In this document: in pieces, positions 5,700 through 12,591 of the stretch
How the letters are laid out: the number at the start of each line of letters is the position of its first letter
How positions within the stretch are numbered: the first letter of the stretch is position 1
Source of the DNA: Gammaproteobacteria bacterium
Lineage (GTDB): Bacteria > Pseudomonadota > Gammaproteobacteria > DAOWEP01
Length of the DNA stretch: 15,516 bases
Direction of reading: 5' to 3'
Assembly: GCA_030638455.1 (NCBI GenBank)
Contig: DAOWEP010000181.1
Coordinates: 1-15,516, forward strand
Position numbers and translations under genes: made by a program
Notes under the pieces: model-generated
The model's database searches: none
What the model saw: the letters and a program-made list of their open reading frames with translations, nothing else
Told to the model about the DNA's origin: nothing

Positions 5700-7565
5700 A
5701 TGATTAATCAGTACCCTTTGTGGAAATATATTTTAATTCTTTCCGTTTTATTTATTGGTGCGCTGTACGCTTTACCTAATCTTTATGGTAAGGACCCTGC
5801 TGTGTTGATATCGCCTCTACGCGCACAGGAAATGGACAGTGAGCAGAAACAGCAGATAGAGAAGTTACTTAAGGATGCTGGTGTCGTCTATAAGGGAATG
5901 GAAGACATAAATAGCAAACTGATGGTGCGTTTTGCTGATACTGAAAGCCAGCTAAAGGCATCAAGTATTTTGGGCGATGCACTGGCAAACCGTTTTGTTG
6001 TGGCCCAGAATCTGGCGGCATCAACACCGGATTGGTTGCGTGCAATTAACGGAAAGCCCATGTATCTCGGGCTGGATCTCCAGGGGGGCATCCATTTTCT
6101 GATGGAAGTGGATATGGATGTGGCTATCGGCCGTGAAATAGACCGTTATATTGGTGAAATCAAATCATCATTGCGTGACAAGACGATCCGGCATCTGGGT
6201 GTTAATCAGAATGAAGATGCGATCAGGATACGGTTCAACAGTGCCGAGGTGCGTAGCAAGGCAGTCCCTGTCATCAAGAGGCTTAGTCCTGGAATAGTCA
6301 TTACTGAATCTGAAGCCAAGGGAATGTATTACCTGGAAGTTAGTTTGACTGAGGCTCAGAAAAAAGAAGCCAGGGACTTTGCACTACAGCAGAATATTAC
6401 GACCCTGCGCAATCGTGTAAATGAGCTGGGCGTGGCCGAGCCCGTGATTCAACGGCATGGTGATCGCAGGATTATAGTACAGCTGCCAGGTGTTCAGGAT
6501 CCGGATCAGGCGAAGAACATACTGGGCGCCACCGCCACGCTGGAAATTCGTATGGTGGATGAGAAGAACCTGAATATACAGGAGATCGTATCCAGTGGTC
6601 GTACGCCTGCGGGTACACGCGTTTATTACCGTCGTGATGGCTCACCGGTATTACTAAGAAAGAGGGTGGTGTTGACCGGGGACTATATTACTCACGCATC
6701 ATCCAAGATTGACCCGGAAAGCAATCGCCCGGCAGTATCTATCAATCTGGATGCCAAGGGAGGAAGTCGCTTCAGTAATTTCACCAAAGACCATGTAAAG
6801 GATGCCATGGCAGTTGTGTTTATCGAAACCAGGATAGAGACCAGGGTGGTTGATGGAGAGCGCAAAAAGGTCAAGAAAAAGGTAGAAGAAGTAATCAGTG
6901 TAGCCACCATTCAGGAACGCCTTGGTCAGCGTTTCCAGATTACCGGACTGGACAGTATGAAAGAGGCCTATAATCTCGCATTATTATTGCGTTCAGGTGC
7001 GCTGGCGGCACCCATCGAGATTATTGAAGAACGGACGATTGGCCCAAGTCTGGGTAAGGACAATATTGATCAGGGTTTTAATTCCGTCATCATTGGCTTC
7101 GTCCTGGTGCTGGTCTTTATGGCAGTGTATTACAAGATATTTGGTCTGGTTGCCAACCTGGCGCTGGCACTGAATCTGGTCGTCGTAATTGCATTGCTGT
7201 CCATACTTCAAGCTACCCTTACACTGCCCGGTATTGCCGGTATAGTGCTGACGGTAGGTATGGCTGTAGATGCCAATGTCCTTATCTTTGAACGTATTCG
7301 CGAAGAACTCAGAATAGGAAACTCACCCCAGGCCAGTATTTCTGCCGGATATGAGAAGGCATTTTCGACTATTGCGGATGCCAACGTGACAACCCTGATA
7401 GCAGCGATTGTTTTATTCAGCTTTGGTAGTGGCCCTATTAAAGGGTTTGCGATCACCTTGTCGTTGGGTATTTTGACCTCTATGTTTACAGCCATAATGG
7501 GTACGCGTGGAGTTATTAATCTGATATACGGCGGCAGGAAGAAGGTTGAAAAGCTGGCCATCTAG
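5700..7565 (+). CDS. secD: Protein translocase subunit SecD
   Basis: SecD pairs with SecF to use the proton gradient for late steps of protein export across the inner membrane. The 621 residues fit the family (E. coli 615). Seen directly: one N-terminal membrane helix (9-26) in the typical start NQYPLWKYILIL, a large periplasmic region with the DLQGG motif at 126-130 and NRVNELGVAEPVIQR further on, then five C-terminal membrane helices from about residue 462, with the conserved TVGMAVDANVLIFERIREE near 517-536. The Shine-Dalgarno sequence is weak, but the start agrees with relatives. It lies 105 nt after yajC and 66 nt before secF, probably one transcript. Confidence 0.97.
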   Translation: MINQYPLWKYILILSVLFIGALYALPNLYGKDPAVLISPLRAQEMDSEQKQQIEKLLKDAGVVYKGMEDINSKLMVRFADTESQLKASSILGDALANRFVVAQNLAASTPDWLRAINGKPMYLGLDLQGGIHFLMEVDMDVAIGREIDRYIGEIKSSLRDKTIRHLGVNQNEDAIRIRFNSAEVRSKAVPVIKRLSPGIVITESEAKGMYYLEVSLTEAQKKEARDFALQQNITTLRNRVNELGVAEPVIQRHGDRRIIVQLPGVQDPDQAKNILGATATLEIRMVDEKNLNIQEIVSSGRTPAGTRVYYRRDGSPVLLRKRVVLTGDYITHASSKIDPESNRPAVSINLDAKGGSRFSNFTKDHVKDAMAVVFIETRIETRVVDGERKKVKKKVEEVISVATIQERLGQRFQITGLDSMKEAYNLALLLRSGALAAPIEIIEERTIGPSLGKDNIDQGFNSVIIGFVLVLVFMAVYYKIFGLVANLALALNLVVVIALLSILQATLTLPGIAGIVLTVGMAVDANVLIFERIREELRIGNSPQASISAGYEKAFSTIADANVTTLIAAIVLFSFGSGPIKGFAITLSLGILTSMFTAIMGTRGVINLIYGGRKKVEKLAI

Positions 7566-7631
7566 GTTGTAAAAAGCAGTTTACAAGAACAATTAGCGTA
7601 TGAAGCAGAAAGTAGCAGGAAAAAAGAAAAG

Positions 7632-8561
7632 ATGAAAAATTTGAGTGACAGAAAAATCAATTTCATGGGAGTGCGTAAGGTGGCCATGGTGATATCTATA
7701 GTCATGGTGATCACTGCACTTGCTTCATTGGCCACGCGTGGATTGAATTTTGGCATTGATTTTACCGGGGGTACCCTTGTGGAGCTGGCTTATCAGTCAC
7801 CAGTAGAATTGAAGCAGGTACGTGAAACCTTGGACAAGGGTGGATTTGATGATGCGGTTGTTCAGCATTTTGGAACCCCCAAAGATATTCTGGTACGTAT
7901 TGGTATTCGTGAAGGTGTTTCACAAAATGAAATAGGCGGCAAGGTGCTGAAAATTCTGCAAGCGGCCTCCAGTGAGCCGGTTGAGCGCAGGCGTAATGAA
8001 TATGTTGGGCCGCAGGTAGGTGAGGAGCTTACCGAGCAGGGCGGCCTTGCCATGCTGTATGCATTGATCGGTATTCTGATATATGTTGCGTTGCGTTTTG
8101 AGTACCGTTTTGCTGTGGGTTCAGTGGCAGCTCTTGTACATGATGTAATGATTACGCTGGGTATATTCTCAATCTTTCAGTTTGAATTTGACCTCCCGGT
8201 ACTGGCAGCCTTGCTTGCAGTAATCGGATATTCGCTTAATGACACGATCGTGGTTTTTGACCGTATACGCGAGAACTTTCGCAGGATGCGTAAGGGTATG
8301 CCAGTCGAAATCATGAATGTCTCGATTAATCAGACTCTGTCCCGTACATTGGTAACTTCATTGACCACCCTGTTAGTGTTGATTGCGCTATTCATATTGG
8401 GTGGTGAAGTTATCCATGGTTTCGCACTGGCGCTGATCATCGGCGTAATGGTGGGAACCTATTCTTCTATCTATGTGGCTAGCACAGTTACTCTGAAACT
8501 GGGTGTCAGCAAGGCAGACCTGATGCAGGCACAAAAAGAAGAGATAGACAATATGCCCTGA
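7632..8561 (+). CDS. secF: Protein translocase subunit SecF
   Basis: This is the partner of SecD in the proton-driven export accessory complex of the inner membrane. The 309 residues have an N-terminal helix (about 15-34), the periplasmic entry motif GLNFGIDFTGGTLVE at 37-51, a short periplasmic domain, then five helices containing YSLNDTIVVFDRIRENFRRM, the conserved RND-fold block with the Asp-Arg pair thought to take part in proton movement. Length is close to E. coli SecF (323). AGGA at 7617-7620 is 11 nt from the ATG, longer than ideal, within a purine-rich leader. The gene ends the yajC-secD-secF run; a strong terminator follows 28 nt after the stop. Confidence 0.97.
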   Translation: MKNLSDRKINFMGVRKVAMVISIVMVITALASLATRGLNFGIDFTGGTLVELAYQSPVELKQVRETLDKGGFDDAVVQHFGTPKDILVRIGIREGVSQNEIGGKVLKILQAASSEPVERRRNEYVGPQVGEELTEQGGLAMLYALIGILIYVALRFEYRFAVGSVAALVHDVMITLGIFSIFQFEFDLPVLAALLAVIGYSLNDTIVVFDRIRENFRRMRKGMPVEIMNVSINQTLSRTLVTSLTTLLVLIALFILGGEVIHGFALALIIGVMVGTYSSIYVASTVTLKLGVSKADLMQAQKEEIDNMP

Positions 8562-8589
8562 TTTTTTTGTTGGGTGGGTGCTATTATCA

Positions 8590-8623
8590 ATAAAAAGGCC
8601 GGGTTTAAACCCGGCCTTTTTAT
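8590..8623. terminator. Perfect palindromic bidirectional terminator
   Basis: A 34-bp perfect palindrome combines a GC-rich stem (GGCCGGG/CCCGGCC around TTTAAA) with A5 on one side and T5 on the other, so it works as an intrinsic terminator on both strands. It lies between secF and the convergent gene at 8660-8953 and serves both. Confidence 0.93.
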
Positions 8624-8659
8624 GTATTTGTTTGAAGTTTAAAGAACGTAGATAGTTGA

Positions 8660-8953
8660 TTATTCTTTCTCGTCCGTTTGGGTGCGAAATTCGTCTATCT
8701 GGATAATCTCTGCTTTATCAAGTTTTTTCTTTGAAACAGATTTATCTGTTTCATGCTGGGGTTCTATCTCTTCTGTAGGGTCAATGGAGATTACTTCAAA
8801 TATGCCACCAGATGTTTCATAGTTCTTCATTAATGTTAATTCCTCCATGCCGCCGAGTACATCCCTCATTACCATCTCAAGTGCCTTGGGGCCTAGCGCT
8901 AAAGTATGTTCCGGGATGTTCTTTTTTGACATAAATTGCTCGTTGATATTCAT
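8660..8953 (-). CDS. Hypothetical protein (97 aa), convergent to secF
   Basis: I do not recognise a family. The product has a mixed N-terminal half with likely helix (LGPKALEMVMRDVLGGMEEL, residues 20-39), then NYETSGGIFEVISIDP, followed by a long acidic and lysine-rich tail (about 60-97) that looks disordered. There are no cysteines, signal peptide or membrane helix, so a small cytosolic protein is expected. The start is uncertain: the ATG at 8953 has no Shine-Dalgarno sequence, while the internal ATG at 8932 (MSKKNIPEH) has a weak GAG nine bases before it and would give 90 residues. A perfect ACTGTT-GT-AACAGT palindrome lies 24 nt upstream of the longer start and could be an operator. A bidirectional terminator closes the gene, which argues that it is a real transcription unit. 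Function unknown. Confidence 0.6.
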   Translation of the reverse strand: MNINEQFMSKKNIPEHTLALGPKALEMVMRDVLGGMEELTLMKNYETSGGIFEVISIDPTEEIEPQHETDKSVSKKKLDKAEIIQIDEFRTQTDEKE

Positions 8954-8976
8954 TGGTGGACAGTATGGTTTTCGTT

Positions 8977-8990
8977 ACTGTTGTAACAGT
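8977..8990. promoter_or_regulatory. Operator-like palindrome upstream of the 97-aa gene
   Basis: ACTGTT (8977-8982) and AACAGT (8985-8990) form a perfect palindrome with a 2-nt spacer, upstream of the minus-strand gene. It overlaps where the -35 region would be if CATACT (8962-8967) is the -10 box, a position suited to repressor binding. The same half-sites, with a 6-nt spacer, occur upstream of mogA (1609-1626). Confidence 0.3.
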
Positions 8991-9141
8991 TATTGTGTCG
9001 GTAGGGTTGGTAAAAACTTGAGCAATTAAAAGTGCGGTCACATATGCACTCTGGTGGGGGACAAGTTAAATAATCACATATAAATCAGTAAGATGAAAAT
9101 ATGTTTTCTATTCTAAATGAGTAGATTAAGGTAAGCCTATG

Positions 9142-9168
9142 CTCCAGCAATATATAATCTTGTTGGAG
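9142..9168 (-). terminator. Stem-loop downstream of suhB
   Basis: CTCCAGCAA (9142-9150) pairs with TTGTTGGAG (9160-9168), 9 bp with one G-U, loop of 9 nt, about 20 nt beyond the suhB stop. No T run follows on either strand, so it is at best a processing or weak termination hairpin. Confidence 0.35.
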
Positions 9169-9187
9169 TACAATGATTTACAAAAGT

Positions 9188-9997
9188 TTACCTTTTTAGC
9201 TCTTTTGTCAGGCTGGGCTGAATGGTTTTCAGGATGGCCTGCATGACCTTGGGAGTCCCGGCAACCACGTTCCCGGTCTTTAAATAATCGTCTCCCCCGC
9301 CAAAATCAGTCACCATTCCGCCGGCCTCTTTAATTAAGAGCGCACCTGCCGCCATATCCCATTCACTCAGGCCAATTTCCCAGAAACCATCCAGGCGACC
9401 TGCTGCCAGATAGGCCAGATCCAGCGCAGCAGAACCAGCCCTGCGTATACCCGCAGTATCTTTATGTAATGCCTTGAACATCTCAAGATATGCGTCCAGG
9501 TGCTCCTGCTGACGAAATGGAAAGCCTGTTCCGAGCAGGGCCCCTTCAAGGCTGATACGTTTAGTGACGCGAATACGCCTTGAATTTAGCATTGCACCTT
9601 CACCACGGGATGCCGTAAATAATTCCTGGCTTATGGGGTCATATACCACGGCCTGATCCAGTCGGCCCTTGTGTTTGAGTGCAATTGAAACTGCAAATTG
9701 AGGAAAGCCATGGAGGAAATTGGTGGTACCGTCAAGGGGGTCAATAACCCACTGGAATTCATCCGAGCCGTTGCGGGCGTCACTGGTGCCACTTTCTTCT
9801 GCCAGGATACTGTGATCTGGAAAGGCCTTGCGGAGTACTGAAATGACCTCCTGTTCTGCACTTCGGTCTACTTCCGTAACAAAATCGTTGTGTTGCTTGG
9901 TGTCGATAGTGAGACTATCTACCTTGTCGACATAGCGGGCTATGATATTTCCGCCCTGGCGTGCGGCTCGAATGGCGATATTGAGCATCGGGTGCAT
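9188..9997 (-). CDS. suhB: Inositol-1-monophosphatase SuhB
   Basis: SuhB is a magnesium-dependent phosphatase acting on inositol monophosphates. In E. coli it also joins the Nus complex in ribosomal RNA antitermination, and that second role may be the conserved one. The 269 residues (E. coli 267) carry all family motifs: AEESG at 66-70 (metal-binding Glu), DPLDGTTNF at 86-94 (metal and phosphate site), the helix AGSAALDLAYLAAGRLDGF (187-205), and SEWDMAAGALL at 211-221 with Asp214. It is cytosolic, with no signal peptide. The start is supported by a Shine-Dalgarno sequence CAGGAAG about 9 nt upstream on the minus strand. The gene is divergent from trmJ with 168 nt between them; suhB-trmJ divergence next to isc genes is a common gammaproteobacterial arrangement. 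Confidence 0.96.
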   Translation of the reverse strand: MHPMLNIAIRAARQGGNIIARYVDKVDSLTIDTKQHNDFVTEVDRSAEQEVISVLRKAFPDHSILAEESGTSDARNGSDEFQWVIDPLDGTTNFLHGFPQFAVSIALKHKGRLDQAVVYDPISQELFTASRGEGAMLNSRRIRVTKRISLEGALLGTGFPFRQQEHLDAYLEMFKALHKDTAGIRRAGSAALDLAYLAAGRLDGFWEIGLSEWDMAAGALLIKEAGGMVTDFGGGDDYLKTGNVVAGTPKVMQAILKTIQPSLTKELKR

Positions 9998-10093
9998 AAT
10001 TACAGCTTCCTGGGGTTACTTGAAAAAGTACTTGTTTTGTCTGTTTTAGCCGGGTGCAGAGAATACCAGAGAAATGCATGGTTAGCTTTATTT

Positions 10094-10124
10094 TTGCACC
10101 TGTAATGTTGAATCCCGTTATAAT
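10094..10124 (+). promoter_or_regulatory. Likely promoter of trmJ
   Basis: A perfect -10 box TATAAT (10119-10124) has TTGCAC (10094-10099) upstream at a somewhat long 19-bp spacing. The start would fall near 10131, giving a leader of about 35 nt before trmJ; the leader includes a short AGCC/GGCT hairpin (10128-10140). Confidence 0.45.
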
Positions 10125-10165
10125 TGCAGCCTTTTAGGCTTACTGACGGGTTTAGAGGCATAGAA

Positions 10166-10921
10166 ATGTATTCCAATATTCGTATTGTCCTTGTTGGTAC
10201 CTCCCATCCCGGGAATATTGGCGCGTCAGCGCGGGCCATGAAAAATATGTGTCTGGATCAGTTGTATCTGGTGTCACCTGGAGATTTTCCATGTGCGGAG
10301 GCAACTGCAAGGGCATCAGGTGCAGATGATGTGCTTGCAAAGGCCACGGTTTGTGGCAGTTTGGGGGAGGCACTGAAAGGGTGTCGGTTGGTAGTAGGGG
10401 CTAGTGCCCGGTTACGCAGCCTTGACTGGCCGCAACTGGAACCCCGCGAATGTGCGGCCAGGCTGGTGGAAACTGCGCAGCAGGCTTCGGTAGCGGTGGT
10501 ATTTGGTCGTGAGCAGTCAGGTCTATCTAATCAGGAGCTTGAGCAGTGTCAGTATCTGGTGCATATACCGACAAATTCAGAATACAGTTCCCTTAACCTG
10601 GCGGCGGCAGTACAGGTGCTTGCCTATGAAATCCACCAGGCTGGTCGCCTGATAACCGATAGTCAGGCACATAAAAAGGGTGCTCAGGAAGCAGAAGGGG
10701 ATCTGCCAGCGAGTGCGGATGACGTGGCTTTGTTTCATCAGCATCTGGAGCAAACACTTCAAGATATTGATTTTCTAAATCCTAAGCAGCCTAAATTGTT
10801 GATGCGCAGGTTAAAGCGCCTCTTTTACAGGGCAAGTCCAGACCAGACTGAGATCAATATCCTTCGCGGCTTTCTCTCTGCCATAGACCGGGTGGCGTCG
10901 GCATGCAGGGACAGGAAATAA
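10166..10921 (+). CDS. trmJ: tRNA (cytidine/uridine-2'-O-)-methyltransferase TrmJ
   Basis: TrmJ methylates the ribose of nucleotide 32 in the anticodon loop of several tRNAs, using S-adenosylmethionine bound in a SPOUT-type knotted fold. The 251 residues match E. coli TrmJ (246): NIRIVLVGTSHPGNIGASAR at the N-terminus, the central SARLRSLDWPQLEPRE, then the knot motifs VVFGREQSGLSNQEL and IPTNSEYSSLNLAAAVQVLAYE, and the C-terminal LMRRLKRLFYRA...EINILRGFLSAI. An in-frame ATG exists at 10124, but it lies inside the -10 box. The ATG at 10166 has GAGG with 7-nt spacing and matches the family start, so I use it. It precedes cysE by 109 nt in the same direction. Confidence 0.95.
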   Translation: MYSNIRIVLVGTSHPGNIGASARAMKNMCLDQLYLVSPGDFPCAEATARASGADDVLAKATVCGSLGEALKGCRLVVGASARLRSLDWPQLEPRECAARLVETAQQASVAVVFGREQSGLSNQELEQCQYLVHIPTNSEYSSLNLAAAVQVLAYEIHQAGRLITDSQAHKKGAQEAEGDLPASADDVALFHQHLEQTLQDIDFLNPKQPKLLMRRLKRLFYRASPDQTEINILRGFLSAIDRVASACRDRK

Positions 10922-10965
10922 TGAAATTCTTTAAAGCTAAAAGGTCTTTTGAACTCAATATCTTG

Positions 10966-11013
10966 TATAATTTATTTAAATAAACTGTAATTATCGCTGA
11001 TTGAAACAATCAG
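10966..11013 (+). promoter_or_regulatory. Possible cysE promoter and 5' leader hairpin
   Basis: A perfect TATAAT (10966-10971) stands 60 nt before cysE, without a recognisable -35 box at the right distance. A perfect 6-bp hairpin CTGATT-GAAAC-AATCAG (10997-11013) lies in the resulting leader and ends just before the Shine-Dalgarno sequence (AAGGA 11019-11023). The leader hairpin could affect translation, but this is only a possibility. Confidence 0.35.
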
Positions 11014-11030
11014 TTATTAAGGAATACAAA

Positions 11031-11822
11031 ATGTTTGACCGTGTTCGCGAAGATATCCAGTGTGTGTTTGATCGGGATCCTGCAGCCCGAAACATGTTTG
11101 AGGTATTAACCACCTATCCAGGGTTGCATGCCGTTCTATGTCACAGGTTATACCACAGATTATGGAATATGGGTTTTAGATGGTTGGCACGTTGGCTGTC
11201 TGCTTTATCCAGGCTTCTTACCGGTATAGAAATCCATCCAGGTGCCCGGATTGGGAACCGTTTTTTTATTGATCACGGTATGGGTGTAGTCATTGGTGAG
11301 ACAGCCGAGATAGGCGATGATTGCACGCTTTATCATGGGGTAACGCTTGGTGGAACCAGCTGGAAAAAGGGGAAACGCCATCCCACGTTGGGTAATAATG
11401 TGGTGATAGGTGCGGGTGCAAAGGTGTTGGGCCCGATTACCATGGGTAATGATTCGCGTGTGGGTTCAAATTCAGTCGTGCTTAAAGATGTTCCTCAGGG
11501 TGCAACGGTCGTTGGCGTCCCGGGGCGGGTAATCGTAGTGGAAGAGAAATCTGAAAAATCGAAAGCGCGTGCAGCGATCGCAAAGAAAATTGGCTTCGAT
11601 GCTTATGGTATGACTGAAGATATGCCAGACCCTATAGCGCATGCGATTAATTGCATGCTTGATCACACACATGTGATGGATAAAAAAATTGAAGAAATGT
11701 GTGGGGCAATAAAGGGCCTGGGCGCAGAAATTGGTGAGCAGCAGTTACCCGAGTTAGGTCCTTGTGAGATTAGTAGTGCAACCGAATCATCAGAGGAAAA
11801 AAAGCATAGAAAAGACGAATAA
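11031..11822 (+). CDS. cysE: Serine O-acetyltransferase CysE
   Basis: CysE acetylates L-serine with acetyl-CoA, giving O-acetylserine for cysteine synthesis, usually with feedback inhibition by cysteine. The 263 residues have the N-terminal helical domain (FDRVREDIQCVFDRDPAARN), then a left-handed beta-helix of hexapeptide repeats with the catalytic DHG at 81-83, GETAEIG, TLGGTSW, RHP at 116-118, and IGAGAKVLG. A long C-terminal extension follows (IAKKIGFDAYGMTEDMPDP onward), as in CysE2/NifP-like proteins found near nif or isc genes, ending in a charged tail (KKHRKDE) without the terminal isoleucine that docks into cysteine synthase in E. coli. Start chosen at 11031: AAGGA with 7-nt spacing and family agreement; an in-frame TTG at 11001 is upstream. 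Being just before iscR suggests that it supplies cysteine for IscS. Confidence 0.96.
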   Translation: MFDRVREDIQCVFDRDPAARNMFEVLTTYPGLHAVLCHRLYHRLWNMGFRWLARWLSALSRLLTGIEIHPGARIGNRFFIDHGMGVVIGETAEIGDDCTLYHGVTLGGTSWKKGKRHPTLGNNVVIGAGAKVLGPITMGNDSRVGSNSVVLKDVPQGATVVGVPGRVIVVEEKSEKSKARAAIAKKIGFDAYGMTEDMPDPIAHAINCMLDHTHVMDKKIEEMCGAIKGLGAEIGEQQLPELGPCEISSATESSEEKKHRKDE

Positions 11823-11823
11823 A

Positions 11824-11845
11824 TGCTCGGATACTATTAGGAGCA
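11824..11845 (+). terminator. Short stem-loop after cysE
   Basis: TGCTC (11824-11828) pairs with GAGCA (11841-11845) right after the cysE stop, with a 12-nt loop and no T tract. It is weak as a terminator, so some read-through into iscR is possible. Confidence 0.25.
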
Positions 11846-11949
11846 AATATAAGTTCATTGAATACAAATAGTTAGGATATTATCGTGCGGGTGAATCCCC
11901 AGATCTATGAAGATTATTAGCTGGGAGAATAGTAGGAAAAGGGAAATTA

Positions 11950-11981
11950 ATAGTTGACTAAAAAGCTAAGGTATGTATACT
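11950..11981 (+). promoter_or_regulatory. iscR promoter with embedded type 1 IscR operator
   Basis: TTGACT (11954-11959) and TATACT (11976-11981) are spaced 16 bp, a strong sigma70-type promoter. The 25 bases 11950-11974 fit the published E. coli type 1 IscR consensus (ATASYYGACTRWWWYAGTCRRSTAT) fully in the left half up to the WWW spacer and in the final RRSTAT, but depart from it in the YAGTC part, where AGCTA is found. As in E. coli, the -35 box lies inside the site. Binding of [2Fe-2S]-IscR here would repress the isc genes when clusters are plentiful. Confidence 0.7.
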
Positions 11982-11983
11982 TG

Positions 11984-12016
11984 ATTTCAGTGCAAGGGCT
12001 TAAAACCCTATGAAAT
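11984..12016 (+). promoter_or_regulatory. Stem-loop in the iscR 5' leader
   Basis: ATTTCA (11984-11989) pairs with TGAAAT (12011-12016), and inside it AGGG (11995-11998) pairs with CCCT (12006-12009). The structure begins at or near the predicted transcript start and ends 27 nt before the Shine-Dalgarno sequence. It could stabilise the transcript end; no known riboswitch is recognised. Confidence 0.35.
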
Positions 12017-12053
12017 AGTATATTATCATTTATTGGACAGATTAGGAAATAGT

Positions 12054-12536
12054 ATGAGACTCACAACTAAAGGCAGATATGCCGTCACCGCAATGCTGGA
12101 TCTGGCGATCCGTTATGATAAGGGCCCCATTTCTCTGGCAGCAATCTCTGAACGTCAGGGCATTTCACTTTCTTACCTTGAGCAATTATTTACTAAACTA
12201 CGCCGTAACGGTTTGGTTAAAAGTACCCGGGGTCCCGGGGGTGGATATGCATTAAGCAGATCATCTTATGAGATTGCAGTTGCTGATGTAATTACAGCAG
12301 TAGATGAGAAAATGGATACCACGCGTTGTGGTGGCAAGGGTAATTGCCATGATGATGAACGTTGCCTGACACACGAATTGTGGACCGATCTAAGTAAACA
12401 GATCTACCAATTCCTTAATGGTATATCACTGGGTGCGCTGGTCGATCGTGAAGGTGTCCAGGAAGTCGCCGCACGCCAGGATCAGGATATGGGTAGAGTC
12501 GAGAAAGTGGAAGAAAAAACCGCATCTGTAGTCTAG
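12054..12536 (+). CDS. iscR: Iron-sulfur cluster-sensing regulator IscR
   Basis: IscR is an Rrf2-family DNA-binding protein that carries a [2Fe-2S] cluster and represses the isc operon when clusters are abundant; the cluster-free form regulates other genes such as suf. The 160 residues (E. coli 162) show the typical start MRLTTKGRYAVTAMLDLA, a winged helix-turn-helix with ISLAAISERQGISLSYLEQLFTKLR, the wing STRGPGGGYAL (57-67), and the cluster ligands C92, C98, C104 and H107 in the same positions as in E. coli. Start chosen at 12054: AGGA with 6-nt spacing and family agreement. An ATG seven codons upstream (12033) has neither. It leads iscS by 55 nt and its own promoter carries an IscR-like operator. 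Confidence 0.97.
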   Translation: MRLTTKGRYAVTAMLDLAIRYDKGPISLAAISERQGISLSYLEQLFTKLRRNGLVKSTRGPGGGYALSRSSYEIAVADVITAVDEKMDTTRCGGKGNCHDDERCLTHELWTDLSKQIYQFLNGISLGALVDREGVQEVAARQDQDMGRVEKVEEKTASVV

Positions 12537-12591
12537 ATACAGTTTCTCCGATCGATTATCCGCAAGATAAATTATTAATGAGGTGTTCGTA

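Noticed and set aside
8847..9029. Plus-strand frame opposite the 97-aa gene
   Set aside because: It has no ribosome binding site and crosses the upstream region of the minus-strand gene, which has better support from its terminator.
12033..12053. Seven-codon upstream extension of IscR
   Set aside because: It has no ribosome binding site at 12033, the extra residues are absent from the family, and AGGA correctly precedes the ATG at 12054.
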